A DNA stretch of 64,000 nucleotides, from positions 2,183,001 to 2,247,000 of the forward strand of contig JADJXY010000002.1 of NCBI GenBank assembly GCA_016720065.1. Direction: 5' to 3'. This DNA is from Betaproteobacteria bacterium. GTDB lineage: Bacteria; Pseudomonadota; Gammaproteobacteria; Burkholderiales; Rhodocyclaceae. Below the pieces are notes generated by a model. That model did no database searches. It saw nothing but the letters and a program-made list of their open reading frames with translations, and was not told the origin of the DNA. Shown here piece after piece: positions 34,213-42,050 of the stretch; within the stretch, counting starts at the first letter, position 1; every line of letters begins with the position of its first letter. The translations under genes and the position numbers were made by a program.

Positions 34213-36437
34213 CGCACGCAATCCACGTGGTAGCGCCCGTCTTCCCCCTTGACCAGACCATGGATGTCGGTCTCGAAACCGGGGAAGGCGGCGTTGAATT
34301 CACGGGCAAACTTCAGGTAACTACAGATGGTGGCGTTGAAACGCTCACCCGGAATCAGCAGAGGAATACCCGGCGGGTAGGGCGTCAGCAGAACCGCCGT
34401 GACGCGGCCCTCCAGGGCATCCACCGGCACCCGTTCGATCTCCCGGTGGGCCATCTTGGCGAAGGCGTCGGCCGGGCGCATGGCGGGCACCATGTCCGAG
34501 AGGTACATCTCGGTGGTCAGACGGGCCACGTCGTTCTGCTTGTAGACGCCGTGAATCTGGGTGCACAGCTCTTTCAGGCCGACGCGCTCGTAGCGGGGGT
34601 TCTTCTGCACGAATTCCGGCAGCACCTTCCACAGGGGCTGGTTCTTGTCGTAGTCGTCCTTGAACTGCTGCAGGGCGGTGACCAGGGTGTTCCAGCGGCC
34701 CTTGGTGATGCCGATGGTGAACATGATGAAGAAGCTGTAGAGGCCGCACTTCTCGACGATGACCCCATGCTCGGCCAGGTATTTGGTGACGATGGCCGCC
34801 GGAATGCCGATGTCGTCGGCAAAGTCGCCATCCACGTCCAGCCCCGGGGTGATTATGGTGGCCTTGATGGGATCGAGCATATTGAAGCCTTCCGCCAACC
34901 GACCGAACCCGTGCCAGCGCTCGCCGGGCTTCAACATCCAGGCCTCCCGCTCCTCGATGCCTTCTTCGGAGAGGTCGTCCGGGCCCCAGACCCTGAACCA
35001 CCAGTCGGTGCCCCACTCCTCATCGACCTTGCGCATGGCGCGGCGGAAGTCGAGGGCTTCGGCGATAGATTCCTCCACCAGAGCGGTGCCGCCGGGTTCT
35101 TCCATCATGGCCGCCGCCACATCGCAGGAAGCGATGATGGAATACTGCGGCGAGGTGGAGGTGTGCATCAGGTAGGCTTCGTTGAATACGTCGCGGTCGA
35201 GACGCTGGTTTTCGGCGTCCTGCACCAGGATTTGCGAAGCTTGCGACAGGCCGGCCAGGAGCTTGTGGGTCGACTGGGTGGCAAAGACCATGGATTCCCG
35301 ACAGCGAGGCCGGTCGGCGCCGATGGCGTGATAGTCGCCGTAGAAGTCGTGGAAGGCGGCGTGGGGCAGCCAGGCCTCGTCGAAGTGCAGGGTGTCGATC
35401 TTGCCGTCCAGTTCTTCCTTGATGGCCTCGACGTTGTAGAGCACGCCATCGTAGGTGGACTGGGTGATGGTGAGCACCCGCGGCTTGGCATTCTTGTCGG
35501 TGGCGAAGGGGTTGGCGGCGATTTTCTTCTGGATGTTTTCCCAAGCGAACTCGGCCTTGGGGATGGGGCCGATGATGCCGTAGTTATTGCGGGTGGGCAT
35601 GAGGAAGACCGGCACAGCGCCGGTCATCATGATGGAGTGCAGCACCGACTTGTGGCAGTTGCGGTCCACCACCACGATATCCCCCGGCGCCACGGTGGAG
35701 TGCCAGACGATCTTGTTGGAGGTCGACGTCCCGTTGGTGACGAAGTAGAGGTGGTCGGCGTTGAAGATGCGGGCGGCATTGCGCTCGGACGCGGCCACCG
35801 GACCGGTATGGTCGAGGAGCTGGCCGAGTTCTTCGACGGCGTTGCAGACGTCGGCCCGCAGCATGTTCTCGCCGAAGAATTGGTGGAACATCTGGCCCAC
35901 CGGGCTCTTCAGGAAGGCAACGCCGCCGGAATGGCCCGGACAGTGCCAGGAGTAGGAGCCGTCGGCGGCGTAGTGGGTCAGCGCCCGGAAGAACGGCGGT
36001 GGCAGGGAATCCACATAGGCCCGAGCTTCGCGCACCACGTAGCGGGCAATGAACTCGGGCGTGTCCTCGAACATGTGGATGAAGCCGTGCAATTCACGCA
36101 GCACATCGTTGGGGATGTGGCGCGAGGTACGGGTCTCGCCGTGCAGGAAGATGGGGATGTCGCTGTTGCGGCAGCGGATTTCGGTGACGAAGGCGCGCAG
36201 TTCCGCGAGGGTTTCCTCGGGTTCGTTGGCCAGTTCCTCGTCGTCGATGGAGAGGATGAAGCAGGACGCCCGGCTCTGCTGCTGCGCGAAGGAGGTCAGA
36301 TCGCCGTAGCTGGTGACGCCGAGGACTTCCATGCTCTCCTTCTCGATGGCTTCGGCCAGGGCGCGGATACCGAGGCCCGAGGCGTTTTCGGAGCGGAAGT
36401 CTTCGTCGATGATGATGACGGGAAAGTGGAAGCGCAT
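34209..36437 (-). CDS. Lysine/arginine/ornithine decarboxylase (fold I, PLP)
   Basis: A 742-residue decarboxylase of the Orn/Lys/Arg type. An N-terminal wing/receiver-like domain (FPVIIIDEDFRSENASGLG) is followed by a linker with WHCPGHSGG. The PLP domain has FDEAWLPHAAFH and STHKLLAGLSQAS (Schiff-base lysine), and a C-terminal domain has TPYPPGIPLLIPGER. The enzyme makes cadaverine, putrescine or agmatine from the amino acid, often for acid resistance; substrate choice is not readable here. It overlaps the FecR gene as ATGA. The start at 36437 begins the domain; sequence further upstream is tandem-repeat DNA. Confidence 0.93.
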   Translation of the reverse strand: MRFHFPVIIIDEDFRSENASGLGIRALAEAIEKESMEVLGVTSYGDLTSFAQQQSRASCFILSIDDEELANEPEETLAELRAFVTEIRCRNSDIPIFLHGETRTSRHIPNDVLRELHGFIHMFEDTPEFIARYVVREARAYVDSLPPPFFRALTHYAADGSYSWHCPGHSGGVAFLKSPVGQMFHQFFGENMLRADVCNAVEELGQLLDHTGPVAASERNAARIFNADHLYFVTNGTSTSNKIVWHSTVAPGDIVVVDRNCHKSVLHSIMMTGAVPVFLMPTRNNYGIIGPIPKAEFAWENIQKKIAANPFATDKNAKPRVLTITQSTYDGVLYNVEAIKEELDGKIDTLHFDEAWLPHAAFHDFYGDYHAIGADRPRCRESMVFATQSTHKLLAGLSQASQILVQDAENQRLDRDVFNEAYLMHTSTSPQYSIIASCDVAAAMMEEPGGTALVEESIAEALDFRRAMRKVDEEWGTDWWFRVWGPDDLSEEGIEEREAWMLKPGERWHGFGRLAEGFNMLDPIKATIITPGLDVDGDFADDIGIPAAIVTKYLAEHGVIVEKCGLYSFFIMFTIGITKGRWNTLVTALQQFKDDYDKNQPLWKVLPEFVQKNPRYERVGLKELCTQIHGVYKQNDVARLTTEMYLSDMVPAMRPADAFAKMAHREIERVPVDALEGRVTAVLLTPYPPGIPLLIPGERFNATICSYLKFAREFNAAFPGFETDIHGLVKGEDGRYHVDCVR

Positions 36438-36447
36438 GGTTGAGGCC

Positions 36448-36521
36448 GTGAAAGGTGAAAGGTGAAAAATGAAATGTGAAGGCCGAACGTGAAACGCGGG
36501 TTCCCACGTTTCACCTTTCAC
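36448..36521. repeat. Tandem GTGAAAG-type heptamer array with inverted copies
   Basis: Three near-perfect copies of a GTGAAAG/GTGAAAA unit run from 36448, followed by degenerate copies to about 36480. Inverted copies follow: GTGAAACG at 36489-36496 with CGTTTCAC at 36507-36514, and GTGAAAGGTG at 36448-36457 with CACCTTTCAC at 36512-36521. The whole gap between dcd and the decarboxylase start can fold into a long hairpin in the decarboxylase leader. Confidence 0.8.
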
Positions 36522-36534
36522 ATCTCACCGTTCC

Positions 36535-37101
36535 TCAGATCTTGGGCAGGGTTACGCCTACCTGCCCCTGATACTTGCCGCCGCGGTCCTTGTAGGATGT
36601 CTCGCAGACCTCGTCGGACTCAAAGAAGAGCACCTGGGCACAGCCCTCGCCGGCGTAGATCTTGGCCGGCAGGGGGGTGGTGTTGGAAAACTCCAGAGTG
36701 ACGTAGCCTTCCCACTCGGGCTCGAAGGGGGTGACATTCACGATGATGCCGCAGCGGGCGTAGGTCGACTTGCCCAGGCAGACGGTGAGCACGGAGCGGG
36801 GGATGCGGAAGTACTCGACGGTGCGGGCCAGGGCGAAGGAATTGGGGGGGATGATGCAGTGATCGCCCTCGATTTCGACGAAGGATTTGGGATCGAAGGC
36901 CTTGGGATCGACGATGGTCGAATTGATATTGGTGAATACCCGGAATTCCCGGGCACAGCGGATATCGTAGCCGTAGCTGGAAGTGCCGTAGGAAACGATC
37001 TTGTGACCATTGACCTCGCGCACCAGATCGGGCGAAAAGGGCTCGATCATCCCCTGCTCCCGGGCCATGCGCCGTATCCATTTATCTGATTTTATGGCCA
37101 T
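36535..37101 (-). CDS. dcd: dCTP deaminase
   Basis: A 188-residue enzyme that deaminates dCTP to dUTP on the way to dTTP. SYGTSSYGYDIRCAREF is the substrate-loop motif, VCLGKSTYARCGIIVNVTPFEPEWEGYVTLEFSNTT in the centre carries the active-site Ser, Arg and Glu (pattern SxxARxG...EPxWxGxxTLE), and the C-terminal GKYQGQ motif is present. The length matches E. coli Dcd (193). I start it at ATG 37101 (MAIKSDKWI); upstream sequence runs into a terminator. It follows mrp on the same strand, separated by that terminator. Confidence 0.96.
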   Translation of the reverse strand: MAIKSDKWIRRMAREQGMIEPFSPDLVREVNGHKIVSYGTSSYGYDIRCAREFRVFTNINSTIVDPKAFDPKSFVEIEGDHCIIPPNSFALARTVEYFRIPRSVLTVCLGKSTYARCGIIVNVTPFEPEWEGYVTLEFSNTTPLPAKIYAGEGCAQVLFFESDEVCETSYKDRGGKYQGQVGVTLPKI

Positions 37102-37123
37102 TTTTCCCTGCTCCCGAGCACCC

Positions 37124-37155
37124 AAAAACAAAGGCGGGATTGTACCCGCCTTTGT
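37124..37155 (-). terminator. Rho-independent terminator of mrp
   Basis: On the minus strand an 11-bp stem ACAAAGGCGGG/CCCGCCTTTGT with a 6-base loop is followed by TTTT. It lies 30 bases after the mrp stop and just before the dcd start, so dcd probably has its own promoter or depends on read-through. Confidence 0.88.
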
Positions 37156-37185
37156 CCAGGAAAATGGCGAAAAATCAGGGCTTGC

Positions 37186-38277
37186 TCAGGTGTTCTGCAC
37201 CACGATGTTGGGGAATTTGCTGGTCATGTCCTTGGCCTTCTCGGCGACCTTGATGGCGATGCGCCGGGCGATGCTGCGGTAAATCTCGGCGGCCTTGGAA
37301 TCCGGGGCGCCGACCACCGTCGGCTTGCCACCGTCGGACATTTCTCGGATGGCCATTTCGAGGGGCAGGCTGCCCAGGAATTCCACATCGTAGTCCTTGC
37401 ACATCCGCTCGCCGCCGCCCTGGCCGAAGATGTGCTCGGCGTGACCGCAGTTCGAACAGATATGGATGCTCATGTTCTCGACGATGCCGAGGATGGGGAT
37501 GTTCACTTTCTCGAACATCTTGAGGCCCTTTCTCGCGTCGATGAGGGCGATGTCCTGGGGCGTGGTGACGATGACGGCGCCGGTCACCGGCACCTTCTGG
37601 GCCAGGGAGAGCTGGGTGTCGCCGGTACCCGGGGGCATGTCGACGATGAGGTAATCCACGTCGCGCCAATTGGTCTGGCCGAGAAGCTGGTCTAGGGCCT
37701 GGGTGACCATGGGGCCGCGCCACACCATGGGGGTTTCGGCGTCGATCATGAAGCCGATGGACTGGGCCTGCAGGCCGTAGGCCTCCAGGGGCTCCATGCT
37801 GGCGCCGTCGCGGGATTCCGGCTGGCGGCCGACCAGGCCCAGCATCTGGGGTTGCGAGGGGCCGTAGATATCGGCGTCGAGAATGCCGACGGTGGCGCCG
37901 TCCTGGGCCAGGGCCAGGGCGAGATTCACGGCGGTGGTGCTCTTGCCGACGCCGCCCTTGCCGGAAGCCACGGCGATGATGTTCTTGACCCCCGGCAGCA
38001 GCTTGACGCCCTGCTGCACCGAATGGGCGACGATCTTGACCGAGACGTTGGCGGAAACGTTGCCGACGCCGGGCAGGGCACGCACGGCGGCGATCACCTG
38101 CTTCCTGATGCCATCGATCTGGGTTTTCGCCGGGTAACCCAGCTCGATATCGAAAGAGACATCTTCGCCGTCCACTTGGACGTTCTTGACGGCCTTGCCG
38201 GCCACGTAGCTCTTGCCGGTATTGGGGTCGATGGTCTGGCCCAGGGCGGCGCGGACGGTTTCGACAGTGACGCTCAT
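37186..38277 (-). CDS. apbC: Fe-S cluster carrier ATPase Mrp/ApbC
   Basis: A 363-residue P-loop protein of the Mrp/NBP35 family that carries and hands over [4Fe-4S] clusters. Residues 1-90 are a MIP18/DUF59 domain. The deviant Walker A VASGKGGVGKSTT is at about 104-116, DADIYGPSQPQMLGL at about 139-153, and the cluster-binding CSNC motif near residue 280 (ICSNCGHAEH). It is divergent from metG, an order common in Proteobacteria. An IscR-like operator lies 17-41 bases before its start, which fits regulation by Fe-S status. Confidence 0.96.
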   Translation of the reverse strand: MSVTVETVRAALGQTIDPNTGKSYVAGKAVKNVQVDGEDVSFDIELGYPAKTQIDGIRKQVIAAVRALPGVGNVSANVSVKIVAHSVQQGVKLLPGVKNIIAVASGKGGVGKSTTAVNLALALAQDGATVGILDADIYGPSQPQMLGLVGRQPESRDGASMEPLEAYGLQAQSIGFMIDAETPMVWRGPMVTQALDQLLGQTNWRDVDYLIVDMPPGTGDTQLSLAQKVPVTGAVIVTTPQDIALIDARKGLKMFEKVNIPILGIVENMSIHICSNCGHAEHIFGQGGGERMCKDYDVEFLGSLPLEMAIREMSDGGKPTVVGAPDSKAAEIYRSIARRIAIKVAEKAKDMTSKFPNIVVQNT

Positions 38278-38293
38278 CTATTTTCTCCCGAAG

Positions 38294-38318
38294 ATACTTG
38301 ACTAATTTAGTAAGGATA
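38294..38318. promoter_or_regulatory. IscR type 1-like binding site
   Basis: The 25-base site begins ATACTTGACTAATTTAGT and continues AAGGATA. It follows the E. coli IscR type 1 consensus (ATASYYGACTRWWWYAGTCRRSTAT) at nearly every position through the central GACTAATTTAGT; mismatches are the C after AGT and the terminal TAT. It lies upstream of mrp/apbC on the minus strand and upstream of metG on the plus strand. Control of the Fe-S carrier is the more logical target. Confidence 0.65.
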
Positions 38319-38347
38319 ACACGAGCGGGGCTCCCTGTTGCATTTGC

Positions 38348-38353
38348 TAGAAT
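38348..38353 (+). promoter_or_regulatory. Candidate -10 of metG
   Basis: TAGAAT, 35 bases before the metG start, inside GCTAGAATGC. This form recurs upstream of genes here (the XrtA operon has the same hexamer). No strong -35 is evident. Confidence 0.35.
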
Positions 38354-38388
38354 GCCCCCTTTTCCCGCCGGCTCCGCGCCAATCCGCC

Positions 38389-40551
38389 ATGTCCCGCCAG
38401 ATCCTCGTCACCTCCGCCCTGCCCTACGCCAACGGCGCCATTCACCTTGGTCATCTGGTGGAATACATCCAGACCGACATCTGGGTGCGCTTCCAAAAAA
38501 TGTGCGGCAACGCCTGCTGGTACGTCTGCGCCGACGACACCCATGGCACCCCCATCATGCTGCGGGCCGAAAAGGAAGGCATCACGCCGGAAGCCCTCAT
38601 CGCCCGCGTCCATGGCGAGCATTCCCGCGATTTCGCCGGTTTCCACGTGGGGTTCGACAACTACTACAGCACCCACTCCGACGAAACCCGTTTCTACGCC
38701 AACGACATCTATACCCGACTCAAGGCGGCCGGGCTGATCGAAACCCGCACCATCGAGCAGTATTACGACCCGGTCAAGCAGATGTTCCTGCCCGACCGCT
38801 TCATCAAGGGCGAATGCCCCAAGTGCGGCGCCAAGGACCAGTACGGCGACAATTGCGAGTCCTGCGGCGCCGCCTACGCGCCCACCGAACTGAAGAATCC
38901 CTACTCGGCGGTTTCCGGTGCCAAGCCGGAACTGCGCAATTCCGAGCATTACTTCTTCAAGCTCTCCGACCCGCGCTGCGAGGCCTTTCTGCGCGCCTAC
39001 ACCAGTCGGGACAGCGGCGTATTGCAGCCCGAAGCCGCCAACAAGATGCAGGAATGGCTGGGCGAGCCGGGCGAGAACAAGCTCACCGATTGGGACATCT
39101 CCCGCGACGCCCCCTACTTCGGTTTCGAGATCCCTGACGCGCCAGGCAAGTACTTCTACGTCTGGCTCGACGCCCCCATCGGCTACATGGGTTCCTTCAA
39201 GAACCTGTGCGACAGGAAGGGCCTCGATTTCGACGAATTTTTCAAGGCCGACTCCAAGGCCGAGCTCTATCACTTCATCGGCAAGGATATCCTCTACTTC
39301 CACGCCCTGTTCTGGCCCGCGGAACTGGCCCATGCCGGCTACCGCACGCCGACCAGGATCTTCGCCCACGGCTTCCTCACCGTGGACGGCGCCAAGATGT
39401 CCAAGAGCCGCGGCACCTTCATCACCGCCGAAAGCTACCTGAACACCGGTCTCAACGCCGAATGGCTGCGCTACTACTACGCCGCCAAGCTCTCGGCCAC
39501 CATGGAGGACATCGACCTCAACCTGGAAGATTTTGTCGCCCGGGTGAATTCGGACCTCATCGGCAAGTACGTCAACATCGCCAGCCGCGCCGCCGGCTTT
39601 ATCGCCAAGCGCTTCAACGGCCGCTTGGCCCCGGCGGAAGCCGGCCTGCCCGCCATCCGCGCCATCCAGGAAGCCGCGCCGCGGGTCACTGAACTGTATG
39701 AGGCCCGGGAATTCGGCAAGGCCATGCGCGAAGTCATGGCCCTGGCCGACGCCGCCAACCAGTACGTGGACAGCGTCAAGCCCTGGGAACTGGCCAAGCA
39801 GGAAGGCAAGGAGACCGAACTGCACGCCGCCTGCACCAACGCCCTCAATCTCTTCCGCCTGCTGACGGTGCTGTTGAAGCCCGTCCTGCCGGCGGTGGCC
39901 GCCAAGGTGGAAGCCTTCCTCAACGTCGCCCCGCTGACCTGGAGCGACGCCGGTACCCTGCTCGCCGGCGGCCACGGCATCGATGCCTACGAGCATCTGA
40001 TGACCCGCGTCGATGCCAAGCAGATCGAAAAGCTGGTCGAGGCCAACAAGGAAAGCCTGGCCCCTGCGCCGGAGCAGCAATCGCAGCAACGTCACGCCGA
40101 ACACCAGGAGAAGGTCGCAACGAAGGCCCTCACCCCCGCCCCCTTCGACGGGCTCAGGGCAGGCTCCTCTCCTGCCAGCGGGCGAGGGGAGGCAAGTGAC
40201 GCGGCCCAGGCTGCCTTCATCGGGCTGGACGATTTCATGAAGGTGGACCTGCGCATCGCCAGGATCGTCGAAGCCAGCCACGTGGAAGGCGCCGACAAGC
40301 TCATCCGCCTGCAGCTCGACATCGGCGAGGAGAAACCGCGGCAGGTCTTCGCCGGCATCAAGGCGGCCTACGATCCGGCGGCGCTCGTCGGCCGTCTCAC
40401 CGTCATGGTCGCCAACCTGGCCCCGCGCAAGATGAAATTCGGCATGAGCGAAGGCATGGTGCTGGCCGCCTCCGACCCCGAGGGCAGGACCGGCGGCCTT
40501 TACATTCTCTCCCCCGACACCGGCGCCCAGCCGGGCATGCGGGTGAAGTAA
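38389..40551 (+). CDS. metG: Methionyl-tRNA synthetase
   Basis: A 720-residue class I synthetase. The HIGH motif appears as HLGH in GAIHLGHLVEYI near residue 20. Zinc-binding cysteines lie in CPKCGAKDQYGDNCESCG near 145, and KMSKS near 340 (GAKMSKSRGTF). The C-terminal 110 residues are an EMAP/Trbp111-like tRNA-binding domain (DDFMKVDLRIARIVEA). Between the anticodon-binding and tRNA-binding domains, residues about 580-602 are encoded by a 66-base repeat also found downstream, including FDGLRAGSSPASGRG. The reading frame stays open. This linker is tolerant, so activity is probably kept. Confidence 0.97.
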   Translation: MSRQILVTSALPYANGAIHLGHLVEYIQTDIWVRFQKMCGNACWYVCADDTHGTPIMLRAEKEGITPEALIARVHGEHSRDFAGFHVGFDNYYSTHSDETRFYANDIYTRLKAAGLIETRTIEQYYDPVKQMFLPDRFIKGECPKCGAKDQYGDNCESCGAAYAPTELKNPYSAVSGAKPELRNSEHYFFKLSDPRCEAFLRAYTSRDSGVLQPEAANKMQEWLGEPGENKLTDWDISRDAPYFGFEIPDAPGKYFYVWLDAPIGYMGSFKNLCDRKGLDFDEFFKADSKAELYHFIGKDILYFHALFWPAELAHAGYRTPTRIFAHGFLTVDGAKMSKSRGTFITAESYLNTGLNAEWLRYYYAAKLSATMEDIDLNLEDFVARVNSDLIGKYVNIASRAAGFIAKRFNGRLAPAEAGLPAIRAIQEAAPRVTELYEAREFGKAMREVMALADAANQYVDSVKPWELAKQEGKETELHAACTNALNLFRLLTVLLKPVLPAVAAKVEAFLNVAPLTWSDAGTLLAGGHGIDAYEHLMTRVDAKQIEKLVEANKESLAPAPEQQSQQRHAEHQEKVATKALTPAPFDGLRAGSSPASGRGEASDAAQAAFIGLDDFMKVDLRIARIVEASHVEGADKLIRLQLDIGEEKPRQVFAGIKAAYDPAALVGRLTVMVANLAPRKMKFGMSEGMVLAASDPEGRTGGLYILSPDTGAQPGMRVK
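40127..40192. repeat. Palindromic repeat copy inserted in-frame in metG
   Basis: 66 bases beginning CCCTCACCCCCGCCCCCTTC and ending GCGGGCGAGGGGAGG. It is almost identical to the intergenic copy at 40596-40662. It contains the TTCGACGGGCTCAGGGCAGG core of the widespread FDxLRAxG/PEPVEG element joined to a CCCTC...GAGGGG inverted repeat. It adds about 22 residues to MetG. Confidence 0.85.
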
Positions 40552-40595
40552 GCCCTCACAGAGCATGCACCGGAATTACGCCATCATGCCTGCTG

Positions 40596-40662
40596 CCCTC
40601 TCCCCCGCCCCCTTCGACGGGCTCAGGGCAGGCTCCTCTCCCGCAACGCGGGCGAGGGGAGG
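40596..40662. repeat. Intergenic copy of the metG palindromic repeat
   Basis: 67 bases beginning CCCTCTCCCCCGCCCCCTTC and ending GCGGGCGAGGGGAGG. It differs from the copy inside metG at only a few positions. It fills most of the 144-base gap between metG and the flavoprotein gene. The GAGGGG/CCCTC ends could fold back on themselves. Confidence 0.85.
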
Positions 40663-40695
40663 TTACAGAGACGCGGCGCGTCTTTTACCTCGATA

Positions 40696-41982
40696 GTGGC
40701 CCTCAGCCGTCGCCACTTCCTGGCCGCCTCGGCGGCCTTCGGCGCCTCCCTGACGGCCCGGGCCGATCTGTTGCCCGCTTCCACTGGCCGCCGCGTGGTC
40801 ATCGTCGGTGGCGGCTGGGGGGGCCTCGCCGCGGCCCGTACCCTGCGGGAACAGGCGCCCGACCTGGAGGTCGTGGTGGTCGAGAAGGAAGTGGCCTTCT
40901 GGTCCAACCCCCTGTCCAACCTCTGGCTGGTGGGACTCAACGACGGCACGCAACTGACCCGTGACCTCGGCGCCGCCGCCAGAACCTTCGGCTACCGGCT
41001 CATCACCGCCGAAGTGACGGCCATCGACCGGGAGCGCCGGCGAGTCGTCACCGCGGCGGGTGCACTGGCCTACGACTGGCTCATTCTCGCCGTCGGCATC
41101 CGGCACGACTACGGCGCCTGGTTCGGCGACGACCGCGCCGCCGCCGAGTACTGCCGCAAGCACTTCCCCGCCGCCTTCACCGGCCCTGGCGAGGCCCTGG
41201 CGCTCAAGCGCAGGATCGCCGCCTTCACTGGCGGCGACTGGCTGCTCACCGTGCCCCCCATGCCCTACCGCTGCCCCCCCGCCCCCTACGAGCGGGCCGG
41301 TCTCCTCGCCTGGTCCCTGGAAAAGCGCGGTCTCCCCGGCCACATCCACGTCCTCGACCCCAACCCGGCAGCCCTCGGTTTCGACCGTATTTTCAAGAGT
41401 GCCTACCGGGAGCGCATCAACTATCTGCCCCAGGCCCGCATCGTCAGCCTCGACCCGTTCAAGAAGGTCGTCACCACGGATTTCGACACCATTGCCTTCG
41501 CCGAGGCCATCCTGCTGCCACCCCAGCAGGCGGGCGATCTCGTGTGGCAGGCAGACCTCATGGCTCGCGATGCCGCCGGAAAGGCCACCGGCTGGGCGGC
41601 CATGGATCCCATCCAGCTCCACGCCCCCGGCGACGAGCGGGTCTATCTGGTCGGCGACATCGTGGACAAGGCCTCGCTCCTCTTCGGCCACTACCCCAAG
41701 ACCGGCCACATGGCGGCCCGGCTGGGGCGCATTGCCGCCCAGGCCATCGCCGCCCGCAGCCAGGGCCGGGAGCCGGAAAAGCGCCTGCCCGAAAGCACCT
41801 GCTACGTGGCGGCCCGCGCCGAACCACGGGAACTGATGCGCGTCGACACCCACTACCGCCTGCGCGGCGACGGCGTCATCCAGCAGACGGTCAAGCAGTC
41901 CTACGACGCCCAGCCGGAAGGGGAAGATGAAGCCTGGCAGCGGGCCCAGGTCGGGGAACTCTTCGGCACGCCTGCGCTCTAG
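40696..41982 (+). CDS. Tat-exported FAD oxidoreductase (FccB/sulfide dehydrogenase-like)
   Basis: A 428-residue flavoprotein. The N-terminus LSRRHFLAASAAFGASLTARA is a twin-arginine signal. VVIVGGGWGGLAAARTLRE is the FAD dinucleotide fold, and VEKEVAFWSNPLSNLWLVG follows. YRCPPAPYERA near 195 holds the conserved redox Cys of flavocytochrome c sulfide dehydrogenase flavoproteins; VYLVGDIVDKA is the second FAD motif. It may oxidise sulfide in the periplasm, but no cytochrome subunit is encoded alongside, so the electron acceptor is unclear. The start is GTG; the gene follows a repeat element. Confidence 0.8.
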   Translation: MALSRRHFLAASAAFGASLTARADLLPASTGRRVVIVGGGWGGLAAARTLREQAPDLEVVVVEKEVAFWSNPLSNLWLVGLNDGTQLTRDLGAAARTFGYRLITAEVTAIDRERRRVVTAAGALAYDWLILAVGIRHDYGAWFGDDRAAAEYCRKHFPAAFTGPGEALALKRRIAAFTGGDWLLTVPPMPYRCPPAPYERAGLLAWSLEKRGLPGHIHVLDPNPAALGFDRIFKSAYRERINYLPQARIVSLDPFKKVVTTDFDTIAFAEAILLPPQQAGDLVWQADLMARDAAGKATGWAAMDPIQLHAPGDERVYLVGDIVDKASLLFGHYPKTGHMAARLGRIAAQAIAARSQGREPEKRLPESTCYVAARAEPRELMRVDTHYRLRGDGVIQQTVKQSYDAQPEGEDEAWQRAQVGELFGTPAL

Positions 41983-42050
41983 AAGTCCGCCCCGTTTACG
42001 CCAGCACGAGGCCCGACCCGCTCAGCTTTCAAATCCACAAGGGAGACAAC

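Noticed and set aside
34227..36443. Very long open frame antisense to the decarboxylase (over 700 codons)
   Set aside because: It is the mirror of a clearly conserved gene in high-GC DNA and shows no family similarity. Similar long antisense frames lie opposite GH57 (17530-19599), metG (38347-40566) and others.
36438..36521. Peptides rich in FTFH/SPFTFH read from the repeat DNA upstream of the decarboxylase
   Set aside because: They are translations of the heptamer repeat, not conserved proteins.
40127..40662. CRISPR-like pair of repeats
   Set aside because: Only two copies 400 bases apart, palindromic core, one inside a gene, and no cas genes.
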